Source: Bacillota bacterium
GTDB lineage: Bacteria; Bacillota; Clostridia; Acetivibrionales; DSM-1351
Length of the DNA: 64,000 bases
Assembly: GCA_023415305.1 (NCBI GenBank)
Contig: JAEZKZ010000036.1
Coordinates: 159,693 to 223,692 of the forward strand
Reading direction: 5' to 3'
The first letter of the stretch is position 1, and the number at the start of each line of letters is the position of its first letter. Under the pieces are notes generated by a model that did no database searches, was not told the origin of the DNA, and saw only the letters and a list, made by a program, of their open reading frames with translations. A program made the position numbers and the translations under genes. Shown here one piece after another: positions 17,390-27,287 of this stretch.

Positions 17390-18772
17390 TCAGATTGTTC
17401 GTCTATAGTCGCTTGGACTTATTCCCACATACTTTTTAAATGTTTTAATAAAATAGAAATAGTCATTGAATCCACATTGCTCTCCTACCTGTGTGACAGT
17501 ATTCTCCGGCTGAGCTAGAAGCTCCTTTGCCAAATTGATTCTGAGGGTTGTAATATAGCTGCTGTACGTAACACCTGTTTCTTTTTTGAACAATTGGCTA
17601 ATATAATTGGAGTTCAAATGAAGAGTATCAGATATACTCTTAATAGATATATCCTTAGTAAAATTCTCACTAATGTAATTCATCATATCCAAGAAGTTTC
17701 TATTATTAAACTCTCCATCTTTGACATTTTGCTGAAATCCTTCGTCCAATATCGTACATAAACTATCAAGCATAGATTCAAAATTATCATACTCTCTGAT
17801 AAGCTGATCATACGAATATATATAATTATCTTCCTCATTATCCTGTTGAAGATCATAGTAGTATTCAAAAATAATATTATGAATTTTTATGGCCTCACGA
17901 ATTGATATTTCATTTTTTATATTGCTTATCTTAAAATTCTGAAGAAGTGTTTTCACTTTTGCAGGACTCTTAATACTACTGCTTAAGTCTTTTAATTTTG
18001 ATAATCTTTCTTCTGAGGCTTTTACAAAAATCTTTTCGGTTCGGATTAAAAAAAACGAATATGCCAGAGAAGTTGCAAACTCAATTTCGCTTTTTAAGCG
18101 ATTACGATGAATTGATATTCCAGACCCTCCAATCCCCAAAATACCATGTTCGTTTAGTAAAGACTCTCTATCAATATTAGTATTTATATTCTGACTGGAA
18201 AGATATAAATAACGGTTAGTTGCTATTTTCATAGTATAATGTGGAATAGTTATAAATGGAGAAGCTGAGCTTTTTCCTACAGAAACCATTAGATATAAAT
18301 TTTCAGTAATACCTAGTTGCTCCAGATTCTTTTGCACCTGTTCATGGTCATTTTCATAAATAGACTCTATAAATGTAACACTTATTTCATTTTTATTTGG
18401 GTTAAGTCTTTCACAGCTCTTTTTAATTAAAAGAGTAATCTCATTATAATCAATTGGCTTAAGACAATAACCAACTACCCCAATTTGCATTGCCTTATGA
18501 GCATATGAAAAATCTGCATAACCGCTGATAATTATAAACTGAATATTTTGATTATGCTCAAGAATACTTGAACATAGCGATAATCCACTAAACGGGGGCA
18601 TACTGATATCAGCAATGATAATATCTACTCGGTTGCTCATAACATAATCATAGGCATCCTTACTATTATTAAAAGTATTTATTACATTACAATTTAAAGC
18701 TTTCCAATCTATACCTGAAATTAAAGACTGAATTACTAAAGGTTCATCATCAGCAATAATTACGTTATACAT
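17390..18772 (-). CDS. AraC-type response regulator (YesN-like)
   Basis: This 460-residue response regulator has an N-terminal receiver (Asp8, Asp9, phospho-acceptor Asp55 in IIIADIS and Lys in CLKPID) and a C-terminal AraC double helix-turn-helix (about 360-460, ending GFNDYFYFIKTFKKYVGISPSDYRR). A linker of over 200 residues separates them. It follows the sensor kinase by 23 bases with an AGGAGG site. Such YesMN pairs commonly sit next to, and activate, CUT1 importer genes. The importer operon directly downstream is the obvious target. Confidence 0.92.
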   Translation of the reverse strand: MYNVIIADDEPLVIQSLISGIDWKALNCNVINTFNNSKDAYDYVMSNRVDIIIADISMPPFSGLSLCSSILEHNQNIQFIIISGYADFSYAHKAMQIGVVGYCLKPIDYNEITLLIKKSCERLNPNKNEISVTFIESIYENDHEQVQKNLEQLGITENLYLMVSVGKSSASPFITIPHYTMKIATNRYLYLSSQNINTNIDRESLLNEHGILGIGGSGISIHRNRLKSEIEFATSLAYSFFLIRTEKIFVKASEERLSKLKDLSSSIKSPAKVKTLLQNFKISNIKNEISIREAIKIHNIIFEYYYDLQQDNEEDNYIYSYDQLIREYDNFESMLDSLCTILDEGFQQNVKDGEFNNRNFLDMMNYISENFTKDISIKSISDTLHLNSNYISQLFKKETGVTYSSYITTLRINLAKELLAQPENTVTQVGEQCGFNDYFYFIKTFKKYVGISPSDYRRTI

Positions 18773-18795
18773 TTTTCCTCCTGTTATAAATATAA

Positions 18796-20595
18796 TTAAT
18801 CCTTTTTAAGTTGATTGACTTTAACTGGCTTGTCCTGTTGTACAGGTATTTTCAGTGTGACTTTAGTTCCCTGACTTTCCCAGCTGTCAATTGAAATTCC
18901 ATATTCATCTCCATAAGTCATTTTTATTCTTAAATGAACATTGGTCAAGCCAATACCATGATTGTTGGAACCAGTTGTTTTACCTGAATTTAAACAATTA
19001 CGTATCTCCTCAAGCCTATTCTCAGACATTCCGCAGCCATTATCCTGCACAGTCAGAATTAAAATATTTGTATCTAGCTTTGATGCAATATATAAAACTG
19101 TTTCCTCAGTATTTGGTTCTACACCATGTTGGATGGCATTTTCTATAATTGGCTGCAACATCATCTTTATTACAGGTATATCAAGTGTTTCAGGTTGAAA
19201 ATTATAAATTATCTTTATCTTTTGACCAAATCGCAATGCTTGAATATTAGAGTACGCTTTAACCACTTCCAGTTCTTCACGTAAAGGTGCTGTGGATGTA
19301 CCCTTTATGCTATATCTGAATATTTTTCCCAGACAAGCAGTCATATCAGCAATCACAGGCATGTTCTCCTTAGCAGCCATTCCTCGAATAGCTTCCAAAG
19401 AATTATATAAGAAATGTGGATTAATTTGACTTCTTAAATATGAAACTTCAGCTTCTTTCTGCAAAATTTCCTTTTCATATAATTGATTTCTTGTTGTAAA
19501 TAAATGTCTGGTAAGTTTATTTATTTCGTCCATCATATGATTCAAATTATTTGCAAGATCCACTATTTCGATATTACCATCACTTATCTCAACACGGTCC
19601 TTGACCGAAATGTAGCCTTCTGCTGACACACGATTAATATAGTAACTAATACTTGAAATAGGCGTAATCATTTTATTATATATAATAATAAAGCCTATAC
19701 ATATAACCAATGTCGTTAATCCAAATACCACAATTAATGTTGTTTGTATATAATTTATCCCCTTTTTTGTTGCCTGCTTATCTATATAACTTATTAAGTA
19801 GCTCTCTATTGATGGTATATATGAACTATATGTTAGACTTTCCTTATCATCCACTTCTATACTTTTAACCCCGCCTTTTTGACCAATATTATTTATAATT
19901 TTTTCTGCCACATTTTTATCACAATTAATAGGATAATATTCTCCATGTTTGTCAATTAAAACAAAGCTTATATCATCTTCATAGGCTTGCGTGAACTGAT
20001 CTGCAATTTTTTTAAGATTAATGGATATTATAATATTTCCAATTTTTTGGCGGTAACTTGAATTGATATCTGTACTGTAAATATTGGTACAAAAAGTGAG
20101 TGTCGGGATGCTTGAATAATCTTGCCTCCAGTCTTCCTCACTAATTCCAACAGTTGATACCTGAACATCATTAGGAGCAGCTTGTGCAATTTGTCTTAAT
20201 CTATCATAATTACGCATATTACTGTTAACATACTGTTTGCCTACCAGAGCTAAATCGTAAACATAGGTATAAAGTAGTTGTGAAGAAAAAATTTTATTTT
20301 CTACATCCTTCATTAGACTTGGAAAATTATCATTTAAATCTTCGTTAAAATATTTCTGAATGCTATTATCGTATTGAAAATATTTGGCAATTTCTTTGTT
20401 TTGCTGTGCAACTATCTCAAATTCACGCTCCAATTTCTGAGAAATAGTACGACTGTATTCAATGTTTTTATTCATAAAAGCTGTAGTTACAAGTTCCATT
20501 AAAATCATGTTCAGTATTAAAAATATAACAACAACAAATAAAATAATGGTTAAAAATTGAAACTTAGTACTTCTAATATTTCTCTGTATGTGCAT
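18796..20595 (-). CDS. Sensor histidine kinase (YesM-like)
   Basis: This 599-residue membrane kinase has a transmembrane helix near residues 15-38, a large extracellular sensor region of about 240 residues, a second helix, a HAMP-like segment, and the His_kinase domain with the phospho-histidine in SQINPHFLYNSLEAI. The HATPase domain follows with N-box NAIQHG and G-box DNGCGMS. This is the LytS/YesM type that senses glycans or binding-protein complexes outside the cell. GAGG lies ten bases before the ATG. It forms an operon with the response regulator. Confidence 0.92.
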   Translation of the reverse strand: MHIQRNIRSTKFQFLTIILFVVVIFLILNMILMELVTTAFMNKNIEYSRTISQKLEREFEIVAQQNKEIAKYFQYDNSIQKYFNEDLNDNFPSLMKDVENKIFSSQLLYTYVYDLALVGKQYVNSNMRNYDRLRQIAQAAPNDVQVSTVGISEEDWRQDYSSIPTLTFCTNIYSTDINSSYRQKIGNIIISINLKKIADQFTQAYEDDISFVLIDKHGEYYPINCDKNVAEKIINNIGQKGGVKSIEVDDKESLTYSSYIPSIESYLISYIDKQATKKGINYIQTTLIVVFGLTTLVICIGFIIIYNKMITPISSISYYINRVSAEGYISVKDRVEISDGNIEIVDLANNLNHMMDEINKLTRHLFTTRNQLYEKEILQKEAEVSYLRSQINPHFLYNSLEAIRGMAAKENMPVIADMTACLGKIFRYSIKGTSTAPLREELEVVKAYSNIQALRFGQKIKIIYNFQPETLDIPVIKMMLQPIIENAIQHGVEPNTEETVLYIASKLDTNILILTVQDNGCGMSENRLEEIRNCLNSGKTTGSNNHGIGLTNVHLRIKMTYGDEYGISIDSWESQGTKVTLKIPVQQDKPVKVNQLKKD

Positions 20596-20713
20596 GTTTG
20601 TAAGCCTCTTATGCTGTAGAAGTTAATTATATGAATATACTATAAGTCTTAATACTTTTCATTTTATCAAAACTCACTGAACTTCGGTATCTACAAAAAA
20701 TGGAATATATCAT

Positions 20714-22147
20714 CTATGAGTTTTCTATTTCTTTAAATATTCCAAGATATTTTATTGATGGATAAAGTCTTGATTCTGTTATTCTTATTCTTATGTTTTT
20801 TGCTGTTATCGTTTCAAAACAGCAAATACATTTGTATCCTATTACTGTACCTCTATATATTTCTTTCCATCCATCCGAATCGTGTGCTTCTATTATAAAG
20901 CTTTCTACATGTTGACCCGATGATTTGATATTTTCCATTAGTACAATTCTGTCGAAGGTTTTGTCACATACAAGCTCAATCTCTAATTCAGCTTTTTCTG
21001 TACCTTCCTTCGGACACCAAAACGAATCATTATCCTCAAGAATATTTACAGGGCTGTGAACTTCATCAATTGATTCCGAAGCCTTTATACATGCTCCAAG
21101 AGCAAGGTTTTCTTTAAATGTTTCCGATAAAATCCTTCCCAGTCTTCTCAGAATGGCTACATCATTTTCATATATAAGACCTCGTTTATCGGGAGGAATA
21201 TTGAGTAGAAAATTGGAATTTCCACCTACTGATCTATAATAAATTTTTAGAAGCTCTTCAACTTTCTTTACCTGATTATCTTCATTTTTGTGATAAAACC
21301 ATCCGGGGCGTATTGAGGTATTGACCTCTGCCGGATACCAAATAAGCTTTCCTGAAGTATTTATAACATTTCTGCTGCCCAAATCCTCATCAACATTATT
21401 AATCTTCTTTGAAAATTCACCATCATCGACCTGCTGAGATTTCTCAGCTGTTTTCTCAGCGTCCTGCAGATAACTAGGAACAACGCTCCATTCTGACTCA
21501 CGACAGTGTCCGGCTTCATTACCACACCATCTTACATCGGGTCCACATACAGAGATTACAGCATTCGGTTGAAGCTTCCTTATCACACTATAATAACCAT
21601 TCCAGTCATATATCTGTCTTTTACCGTTTGGCCCTTCACCGCATGCGCCATCAAACCATACACAAAATATTTCTCCATAATTGATTAACAGTTCTGTGAG
21701 CTGCTTCTTAAAATATTGGTTATATACACTTGAATCACCATAGGTTTTCTCATGTCTATCCCAGGGAGACAGGTAAACTCCAAATTTCAATCCATACTTA
21801 CGGCAGGCATCTGAAACTTCCTTTACAACATCACCCTTTCCATTCTTCCATGGGCTATTTTTTACAGAGTGTTCAGTGTATTGACTTGGCCAGAGACAGA
21901 ATCCATCATGATGTTTGCATGTGAGAATTATTCCCTTCATACCTGTTAACTGGCAGGTTTCTACCCATTGATCGGCGTCTAATTTACTTGGATTGAATAT
22001 TTCCGGTTCCTCATTGCCAAGTCCCCATTCACGATCTGTGAATGTGTTCACTGAAAAATGAATAAACGCATTAAACTCCATTTGCTGCCATGCCAATTGC
22101 CTCTCAGATGGTAGTACCGATGCTGCATTTCTTATAATATCCTGCAT
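20714..22147 (-). CDS. GH29 alpha-L-fucosidase with C-terminal discoidin-like region
   Basis: This 477-residue alpha-L-fucosidase has HFSVNTFTDREWG near residue 31, the His-His-Asp substrate segment LTCKHHDGFCLWP near 76-87 and the nucleophile Asp166 in VWFDGA. These features, and a discoidin (F5/8 C)-like tail after about residue 340, fit the GH29-B group, which prefers branched alpha-1,3/1,4 fucose as in Lewis structures. There is no signal peptide. I start at the ATG at 22147, preceded by GGGGGA; longer frames lack a ribosome site. It follows the Gfo/Idh/MocA gene and probably trims fucose from imported glycans. Confidence 0.88.
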   Translation of the reverse strand: MQDIIRNAASVLPSERQLAWQQMEFNAFIHFSVNTFTDREWGLGNEEPEIFNPSKLDADQWVETCQLTGMKGIILTCKHHDGFCLWPSQYTEHSVKNSPWKNGKGDVVKEVSDACRKYGLKFGVYLSPWDRHEKTYGDSSVYNQYFKKQLTELLINYGEIFCVWFDGACGEGPNGKRQIYDWNGYYSVIRKLQPNAVISVCGPDVRWCGNEAGHCRESEWSVVPSYLQDAEKTAEKSQQVDDGEFSKKINNVDEDLGSRNVINTSGKLIWYPAEVNTSIRPGWFYHKNEDNQVKKVEELLKIYYRSVGGNSNFLLNIPPDKRGLIYENDVAILRRLGRILSETFKENLALGACIKASESIDEVHSPVNILEDNDSFWCPKEGTEKAELEIELVCDKTFDRIVLMENIKSSGQHVESFIIEAHDSDGWKEIYRGTVIGYKCICCFETITAKNIRIRITESRLYPSIKYLGIFKEIENS

Positions 22148-22198
22148 ATTATCCCCCATGAGCCACCATTGTGGCCACAAAAAGTAATTAAATATATA

Positions 22199-22227
22199 TC
22201 CTTTATCGCAATGTGGCGAATAAAGGA
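22199..22227 (-). terminator. Hairpin between oxidoreductase and fucosidase genes
   Basis: TCCTTTATCGC (22199-22209) pairs with GCGAATAAAGGA (22216-22227) with one bulge, just after the Gfo/Idh/MocA stop. The trailing sequence is AT-rich without a long T run. It may attenuate or stabilise the message rather than stop it. Confidence 0.4.
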
Positions 22228-22230
22228 GGT

Positions 22231-23490
22231 CTAAATTTCAGAAACATACTGCTTCATATCAATTACTTTCTTCTCCAACCTTGATTTTTCTGCTGCAAAA
22301 GCCATAAGGTGGCTTTGAACCGAAACATCCGCCGATGTAAGGCCGGAAATTTTACCATCTGACTGAACCAGTTTTATGAAATCCCTCATTATCCCCTGAT
22401 CTCCTCCACCGTGTCCATTACCACCATTTATATCATCATTTTTTATTATCTCTTTTTCACCTGTTAAAAAGGTCACCAATTCAATTTCATTCTTTTCCAT
22501 GTTTCCTCTGATTTCACCCTTAGTTCCCATGAGCTTAATTGTCCTGCTAATTTCGTTAGTAAATGCACACATTGTGAAGGCTGCCGTGACCTCATTTGCA
22601 AATTCAATATTAACAACCTGATGATCAACAACATTGTTGTCACAATAATAAACACATCTGCCATAAGGACCCTCTTTTAAGGCACGTTCGCGTGCAGCCA
22701 TGCTTGTGTCCAAGCTAATTGCAGATGTTGGCCAGTTGATGTTTTCTGATAAATATAGTTTTGGAGCATAAAATTCACAGCTGTCTTTTATGGGACAACC
22801 GTCCATGCATCTAGCAGGTACACCTTCCGGTGCATTCTCTTTTCTAAAATGAGTAAGTTTTCCAAAGGATGAAATACTCACACAATCTGCTTCGGCAAGC
22901 CATAACAGTACGTCCATATCATGGCATGATTTGGCAAGTATCATAGGGCTTGATGTTTCTGAATTTCGCCAATTTCCTCTGACATAGCTGTGAGCATGAT
23001 GCCAATAACATACATTCTCATTGTGTTGTATTGATATTAACCTTCCAACTCTTCCTTCTTCAATAAGTCTCTTTATTGTTCCAAAAAAACTTGTATACCT
23101 GAGAACATGGCATATAGAGAAAACTCTATTATACTTTTTAGCATATTCCGCCATTATTTTGCACTCAGCAGGTTTTGTTGACATAGTTTTTTCCAAAAGA
23201 ACATGATAGTTTTTTTCAAGAGCCTTTAAAGTGGGTTCAAAATGCATTTTGTCCTGTGTGCAAATCAGTACTGCATCAGCCAGACGTGGTTGCTTTAGAA
23301 CCTCCTCCCAACTCGAAAAACACATATCATCATTTATTCCGTGAATCCTTTTAAAGCTTTCCCTTCGTTCAACATCTGGGTCTGCAACTCCTATAAACTG
23401 AATTTCATCCGGATGCTCAACAGCATAGGGACCGTATGAAAACATTCCCCTCCCACCAGCTCCGATTAATATGGCCTTTACCTTACTCAT
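22231..23490 (-). CDS. Gfo/Idh/MocA family oxidoreductase
   Basis: This 419-residue NAD(P)-dependent oxidoreductase has an N-terminal Rossmann fold (AILIGAGGRGMFS at 5-17, then VADPD) and the EKTMSTKP motif whose lysine is catalytic in the family. The C-terminal alpha/beta domain contains a cysteine cluster (CMDGCPIKDSCEFY) that may bind metal. The ATG at 23490 has GGAGGA upstream; the longer frame from 23604 has none. Partnership with a fucosidase suggests sugar oxidation, or an NAD-dependent glycosidase like GH109, but the reaction is not resolved. It is divergent from an AraC gene. Confidence 0.85.
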   Translation of the reverse strand: MSKVKAILIGAGGRGMFSYGPYAVEHPDEIQFIGVADPDVERRESFKRIHGINDDMCFSSWEEVLKQPRLADAVLICTQDKMHFEPTLKALEKNYHVLLEKTMSTKPAECKIMAEYAKKYNRVFSICHVLRYTSFFGTIKRLIEEGRVGRLISIQHNENVCYWHHAHSYVRGNWRNSETSSPMILAKSCHDMDVLLWLAEADCVSISSFGKLTHFRKENAPEGVPARCMDGCPIKDSCEFYAPKLYLSENINWPTSAISLDTSMAARERALKEGPYGRCVYYCDNNVVDHQVVNIEFANEVTAAFTMCAFTNEISRTIKLMGTKGEIRGNMEKNEIELVTFLTGEKEIIKNDDINGGNGHGGGDQGIMRDFIKLVQSDGKISGLTSADVSVQSHLMAFAAEKSRLEKKVIDMKQYVSEI

Positions 23491-23681
23491 AAACATTCCT
23501 CCATATACTATTGCATTAAATTGCTTTTTTATATCAATGTACTTTTTTGATATAGGAAACACACATATTTCAATTTTGCATCTGTACATTGACTTTATTC
23601 GCATTTATTATATAATGAAAAGCAATTGATTTCATGAACTCAATTGCTTTTATTAGCACAATATTGTCAGGAGTGTATAAA

Positions 23682-24557
23682 ATGGACTATTCATTATACG
23701 AACATATGGATATGCCGGATCCAAATATCGCCATAAAAATTGCCAGGTATAAGCCAGAGATAACAGGCACAATTTTTCCAAGCCATTGGCATGAGCATAT
23801 TGAGCTTCTTTTCATAATTAATGGTAGTATTGAAGCGAAATGTAACAATAGTTTGTTTTGTGCAAATAAAGGTGATCTAATCATATTCAATAGCAATGAA
23901 CTGCACCGGGGAGAAAAAGTCTCAACTGAACTTGATTATTATTGCATAATTTTTGACATTTCATTTCTTAAAGGTCATAATATTGATGGATCTTTGACAA
24001 GGTACATTACACCAATCGCACAAAACAGTATACTCTTTAAAAATCATATAAAAGAAAATGAATCAATATCGGAATGTATTCTCACAATAGTCCATGAGTA
24101 CGAAGAAAAAGATTTCGCATACGAACTCTCCATAAAGTCATTGCTCAGCAGATTAGTCGTAATTTTACTGAGAAACCATATAGGTAAGATATTAGCACCA
24201 AATGAGTATGACATTTACAACAAAAAAGCAAACAAAATAAAAAACGTACTGAAATATATTGAAACTAATTACACAAAAAAGCTTTCACTGGACCTCCTCG
24301 CAGATATAGCAGGCATGAATAAGTATTACTTTTGCCATTCTTTTAAGGCTGTTACCGGTCAGACATTGAATACTTATGTAAACTTCATCAGGATGACTGT
24401 TGCAGAATCAATGTTGAGAAATACCGATTTAAGCATTACCGATATCGCATTATCTGTAGGTTTTGACGACATAAATTACTTCAGCAGAACGTATAAAAAG
24501 CATATGGGTATCTCACCAACCGCAGCACGAAAGGGCTTTGAGAGATTAATTTATTAA
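23682..24557 (+). CDS. AraC family transcriptional regulator
   Basis: This 291-residue regulator has a cupin sensor domain (about 20-100; SHWHEHIELLFIINGS) and a C-terminal AraC helix-turn-helix pair (about 195-290; MNKYYFCHSFKAVTGQTL and INYFSRTYKKHMGISPTAAR). I start at the ATG at 23682 because AGGAG stands just upstream; the longer frame from 23634 has no site. It is divergent from the oxidoreductase-fucosidase pair and likely controls it. Confidence 0.9.
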   Translation: MDYSLYEHMDMPDPNIAIKIARYKPEITGTIFPSHWHEHIELLFIINGSIEAKCNNSLFCANKGDLIIFNSNELHRGEKVSTELDYYCIIFDISFLKGHNIDGSLTRYITPIAQNSILFKNHIKENESISECILTIVHEYEEKDFAYELSIKSLLSRLVVILLRNHIGKILAPNEYDIYNKKANKIKNVLKYIETNYTKKLSLDLLADIAGMNKYYFCHSFKAVTGQTLNTYVNFIRMTVAESMLRNTDLSITDIALSVGFDDINYFSRTYKKHMGISPTAARKGFERLIY

Positions 24558-24608
24558 CCTGCGATTAAGAAATACAATAATTTGTATTGGCTTGGTATTT
24601 TATAGTAT

Positions 24609-24637
24609 TTGTGGTTATATATATAGTTTGCTATAAT
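24609..24637 (+). promoter_or_regulatory. Promoter of the Crp/Fnr gene
   Basis: TTGTGG (24609-24614), a 17-base spacer and a perfect TATAAT (24632-24637) stand 24 bases before the ATG at 24662, with GGAGG between. Confidence 0.65.
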
Positions 24638-24661
24638 AATGTATCAAATGGAGGCTTAATA

Positions 24662-25339
24662 ATGATTGAACAAGAGGAAATGGAATATATCAAAACCCGC
24701 TTAGATTTCTGGGATAAATTAAGTGATGTAGAAAAAAGTATGATTGAAAACAACATCACAAAAGTATCTTATAACACTGGTTTTAATCTTCATAGTACAG
24801 ACAACGAGTGCCTTGGTGTCCTTCTGATAAAAAGTGGCGGATTACGCGTCTATATATTATCTGAGGATGGACGGGAAGTTACCTTATACCGGCTTACACC
24901 AGGCGATATATGCGTACTATCTGCTTCCTGTATTTTAAACAACATCACCTTTGACGTGCATATTGATGCCGAAAGTAAAACCGATGCTTATCTGATAAAC
25001 ATTGGTACATTTAGCATACTCAGTAATCAGAATGTTTACGTAGAGAATTTTGCATACAGAAATACTATTGAACGCTTTTCCGATGTTATGTGGGCAATGG
25101 AACAAATCCTTTTTATGAGTTTAGATAAAAGGCTTGCTATTTTTCTACTAGATGAAATTGCAAAAGCTAACTCAACTGAACTCCATATTACACAGGAACA
25201 AATTGCAAAATACATTGGAAGTGCCCGGGAAGTTGTTAGTCGTATGCTTAAAGTATTTCAGTCAGAAGGAATTCTTGAACAGTCAAGAGGTTCCATTCAC
25301 ATTACTGACAAAGAAAAGCTACGAGAACTAGGTCTCTAG
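24662..25339 (+). CDS. Crp/Fnr family transcriptional regulator of the redox block
   Basis: This 225-residue protein has a cyclic-nucleotide-binding-like beta-barrel (about 20-130), a dimer helix and a winged helix (about 170-220). The segment PGDICVLSASC carries two cysteines (C-x5-C) that could sense redox state; the Fnr iron-sulfur cysteines are not seen. The recognition helix reads GSAREVVSR, aligning Arg, Glu and Arg with E. coli CRP Arg180, Glu181 and Arg185, which contact GTGA. Two GTGA-N5-TCAC boxes stand before the thioredoxin and rhodanese genes. I chose the ATG after GGAGG at 24662. Its stop is two bases from the convergent CcdA-fusion stop. Confidence 0.88.
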   Translation: MIEQEEMEYIKTRLDFWDKLSDVEKSMIENNITKVSYNTGFNLHSTDNECLGVLLIKSGGLRVYILSEDGREVTLYRLTPGDICVLSASCILNNITFDVHIDAESKTDAYLINIGTFSILSNQNVYVENFAYRNTIERFSDVMWAMEQILFMSLDKRLAIFLLDEIAKANSTELHITQEQIAKYIGSAREVVSRMLKVFQSEGILEQSRGSIHITDKEKLRELGL

Positions 25340-25341
25340 CT

Positions 25342-26670
25342 TTAATCTGTTGCTTGTAAAGCCTGATTGATTACATTAACCATAATATCTTTCGTCATCA
25401 TTCCTGGAACATAGCCCACTATATTCCCTTCCTTATCAATCATAAATGTCGTTGGGAACGCTGAGATATTATAGTTATAAAAAACTTTTCCTGTTTCATC
25501 AAATACTGTTGGGAAGGTATATTCCCCATCCTCCAGAAAGGAAATAATTTCTTCTTTTCTCATATCCTGATTGTTAGGATAGTCGTCACTTGATGGATTT
25601 GCAATTCCCAAGAATACTACTTCATCCTTGTTCAGGTTATATTGCTTATACAACTCCTCAATATCCGGCATTTCCTTTTTACATGGCGGACACCATGTTG
25701 CCCAAAAATTCAGGAAAACGACCTTACCCTTGTAATCAGAAAGAGTGTGCTGGTTACCGTATTGATCCTTTAAAGTAAAATTATAAGCAGGGATCACATC
25801 TTTTTCCTTAGCTGTATTGTCATTCTCGGCAGCTTGCTGTTCTGATGTACTTTCATTACTAGAGGCAGTCGCACCAGAATTGTTCACTAAATCAGATTTA
25901 TTTTCTATCTCTCCTGTAATGTTCTGTTGACTACTACTGATAGTATTTAAATAACCAGTTACACTATTCATCCATCCGGTGAAAATCATTACTCCCATTA
26001 TTATGAGAATGACTCCCCCTACTTTAATGGTGTATTTTAACAGTTTCTGCCTCGACTTTAAGAAGTTCAATACCTGTGTAGTAAACAAGCCAAGCAGCAG
26101 GAACGGAATTAAGAACCCGATAGCATAGACAAATACAAGCATATTACCTGTTGCTGATGTTGTTGCTCCTGAAGCCATAATCAGAACCGAAGAGAGCGCA
26201 GGTCCGATACAGGGAGTCCATGCAAAGCTAAAAGTAAATCCCATAACAAGTGCTATTAAAGGATTCATTTTTTTGTTTGTCAGATTCATGCTTATTTTTC
26301 TTTCTTTTTGTAAAAATGAAAAATCAAATACACCAAGCTGGAATAATCCTAATACTATAATCAAGATTCCTCCAATCCTGGTAAGCATCAGCTTGTTGCT
26401 ATTAAAAAAGCTGCCTAGCGTCGTAAAGGACATTCCTAAAATGAAAAAGCTAAATGATATACCCAAGACAAAAAACATGGTGTGAAAAAACACTTTTTTT
26501 CTTTCATATACGATGGTACCATCTTCAGCGACCTTTTTTCCACCGCCTGCCAAATAGCCCATATAAACCGGTATTAGCGGTATTACGCAGGGAGAAAAGA
26601 AAGATAATAATCCTTCTAAAAACACAAGTATAAAACTGACACTATTTAATCCAATTAAATCTCCAATCAT
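25342..26670 (-). CDS. CcdA-type membrane protein fused to a thioredoxin domain
   Basis: This 442-residue fusion has an N-terminal CcdA/DsbD-type membrane domain (six or seven helices, residues about 5-240; SFFSPCVIPLIPVYMGYLAGG and FAWTPCIGPALS supply the paired cysteines). A low-complexity linker (about 245-290) leads to a C-terminal TlpA/ResA-like domain with WCPPC near residue 333. It should carry electrons from cytoplasmic thioredoxin across the membrane to extracytoplasmic thiols, in one chain. The ribosome site is AAGGGGGA. It lies downstream of the thioredoxin gene, past a hairpin. Confidence 0.9.
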   Translation of the reverse strand: MIGDLIGLNSVSFILVFLEGLLSFFSPCVIPLIPVYMGYLAGGGKKVAEDGTIVYERKKVFFHTMFFVLGISFSFFILGMSFTTLGSFFNSNKLMLTRIGGILIIVLGLFQLGVFDFSFLQKERKISMNLTNKKMNPLIALVMGFTFSFAWTPCIGPALSSVLIMASGATTSATGNMLVFVYAIGFLIPFLLLGLFTTQVLNFLKSRQKLLKYTIKVGGVILIIMGVMIFTGWMNSVTGYLNTISSSQQNITGEIENKSDLVNNSGATASSNESTSEQQAAENDNTAKEKDVIPAYNFTLKDQYGNQHTLSDYKGKVVFLNFWATWCPPCKKEMPDIEELYKQYNLNKDEVVFLGIANPSSDDYPNNQDMRKEEIISFLEDGEYTFPTVFDETGKVFYNYNISAFPTTFMIDKEGNIVGYVPGMMTKDIMVNVINQALQATD

Positions 26671-26740
26671 AATGTCCCCCTTTCATTATACTTATTTACT
26701 AATTTTAGAGACTTTTCTTAATTCATCGCTATGTAAAGTA

Positions 26741-26787
26741 GAAAGAAGAGCAGGGTACATTTTTGTACTTGTACTATGCCCTTCTTA
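26741..26787 (-). terminator. Imperfect hairpin after the thioredoxin gene
   Basis: AGAAGAGCAGGGTAC pairs imperfectly with GTACTATGCCCTTCT across a TACATTTTTGTACTT loop. It lies between the thioredoxin stop (26857) and the CcdA-fusion start (26670). The T tail is poor, so it may only attenuate. Confidence 0.45.
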
Positions 26788-26856
26788 AAACATCCATTGA
26801 CAATAAATTAATTTAATGACACGCTGCCAACAGGGATTCTATGCTAATTTTTTACA

Positions 26857-27162
26857 TTAGATCATTGATAAAATAGCATGTTTTGATTGAACACCCACAA
26901 CACGGTTTGCCACTTTCCCATTTTTCATCACAACAAGGGTTGGGATACTCATAACACTAAAAGCCTGTGCAAGTTCAGGTTGTTCATCCACATTGACTTT
27001 ACCTACTTTAACTGTGTCTTTCTCTTCTGCCACCTGCTCAACCGTAGGTCCTACCATTCTACAGGGTCCGCACCAGGGTGCCCAGAAGTCAATTAATACC
27101 GGTTTATCTGAATTGATAACCTCTTGTTCGAAATTATCCTTTGTTATTGTTAATACGCTCAT
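26857..27162 (-). CDS. trxA: Thioredoxin
   Basis: This 101-residue classical thioredoxin has WCGPC (Cys31 and Cys34), the cis-proline in MSIPTLVVMKNG and the usual C-terminal helix. It is a cytoplasmic protein disulfide reductant and the probable electron donor for the CcdA fusion encoded next. The ATG at 27162 has AAAGGGGA upstream, so the longer frame to 27183 is rejected. Its own promoter at 27227-27267 carries a Crp-type box. Confidence 0.95.
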   Translation of the reverse strand: MSVLTITKDNFEQEVINSDKPVLIDFWAPWCGPCRMVGPTVEQVAEEKDTVKVGKVNVDEQPELAQAFSVMSIPTLVVMKNGKVANRVVGVQSKHAILSMI

Positions 27163-27226
27163 AAAATATTCCCCTTTCCACAATCCCTTTAATTTTTATA
27201 CTTTTAATTCTATCTCTTATAATTTA

Positions 27227-27267
27227 ATTATACAGATATTCTAGTTTTATTCTGTGATAAAGTCACG
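27227..27267 (-). promoter_or_regulatory. Crp/Fnr-type box plus -10 of the thioredoxin gene
   Basis: A GTGA-N5-TCAC box (16 bases, CTGTGATAAAGTCACG at 27252-27267) stands 19 bases upstream of a perfect TATAAT on the minus strand (27232-27227). This puts the box centre near -40, the class II activator position. There is no -35 consensus, as expected for activator dependence. The box also overlaps a weak hairpin after the CoA-disulfide reductase stop. Confidence 0.7.
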
Positions 27268-27287
27268 TATGCGCTTGATTACTTTAT

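Noticed and set aside
27256..27287. Weak hairpin right after the CoA-disulfide reductase stop as a terminator
   Set aside because: The stem is only about 7 pairs (ATAAAGT/ACTTTAT) and overlaps the better-supported Crp-type box.
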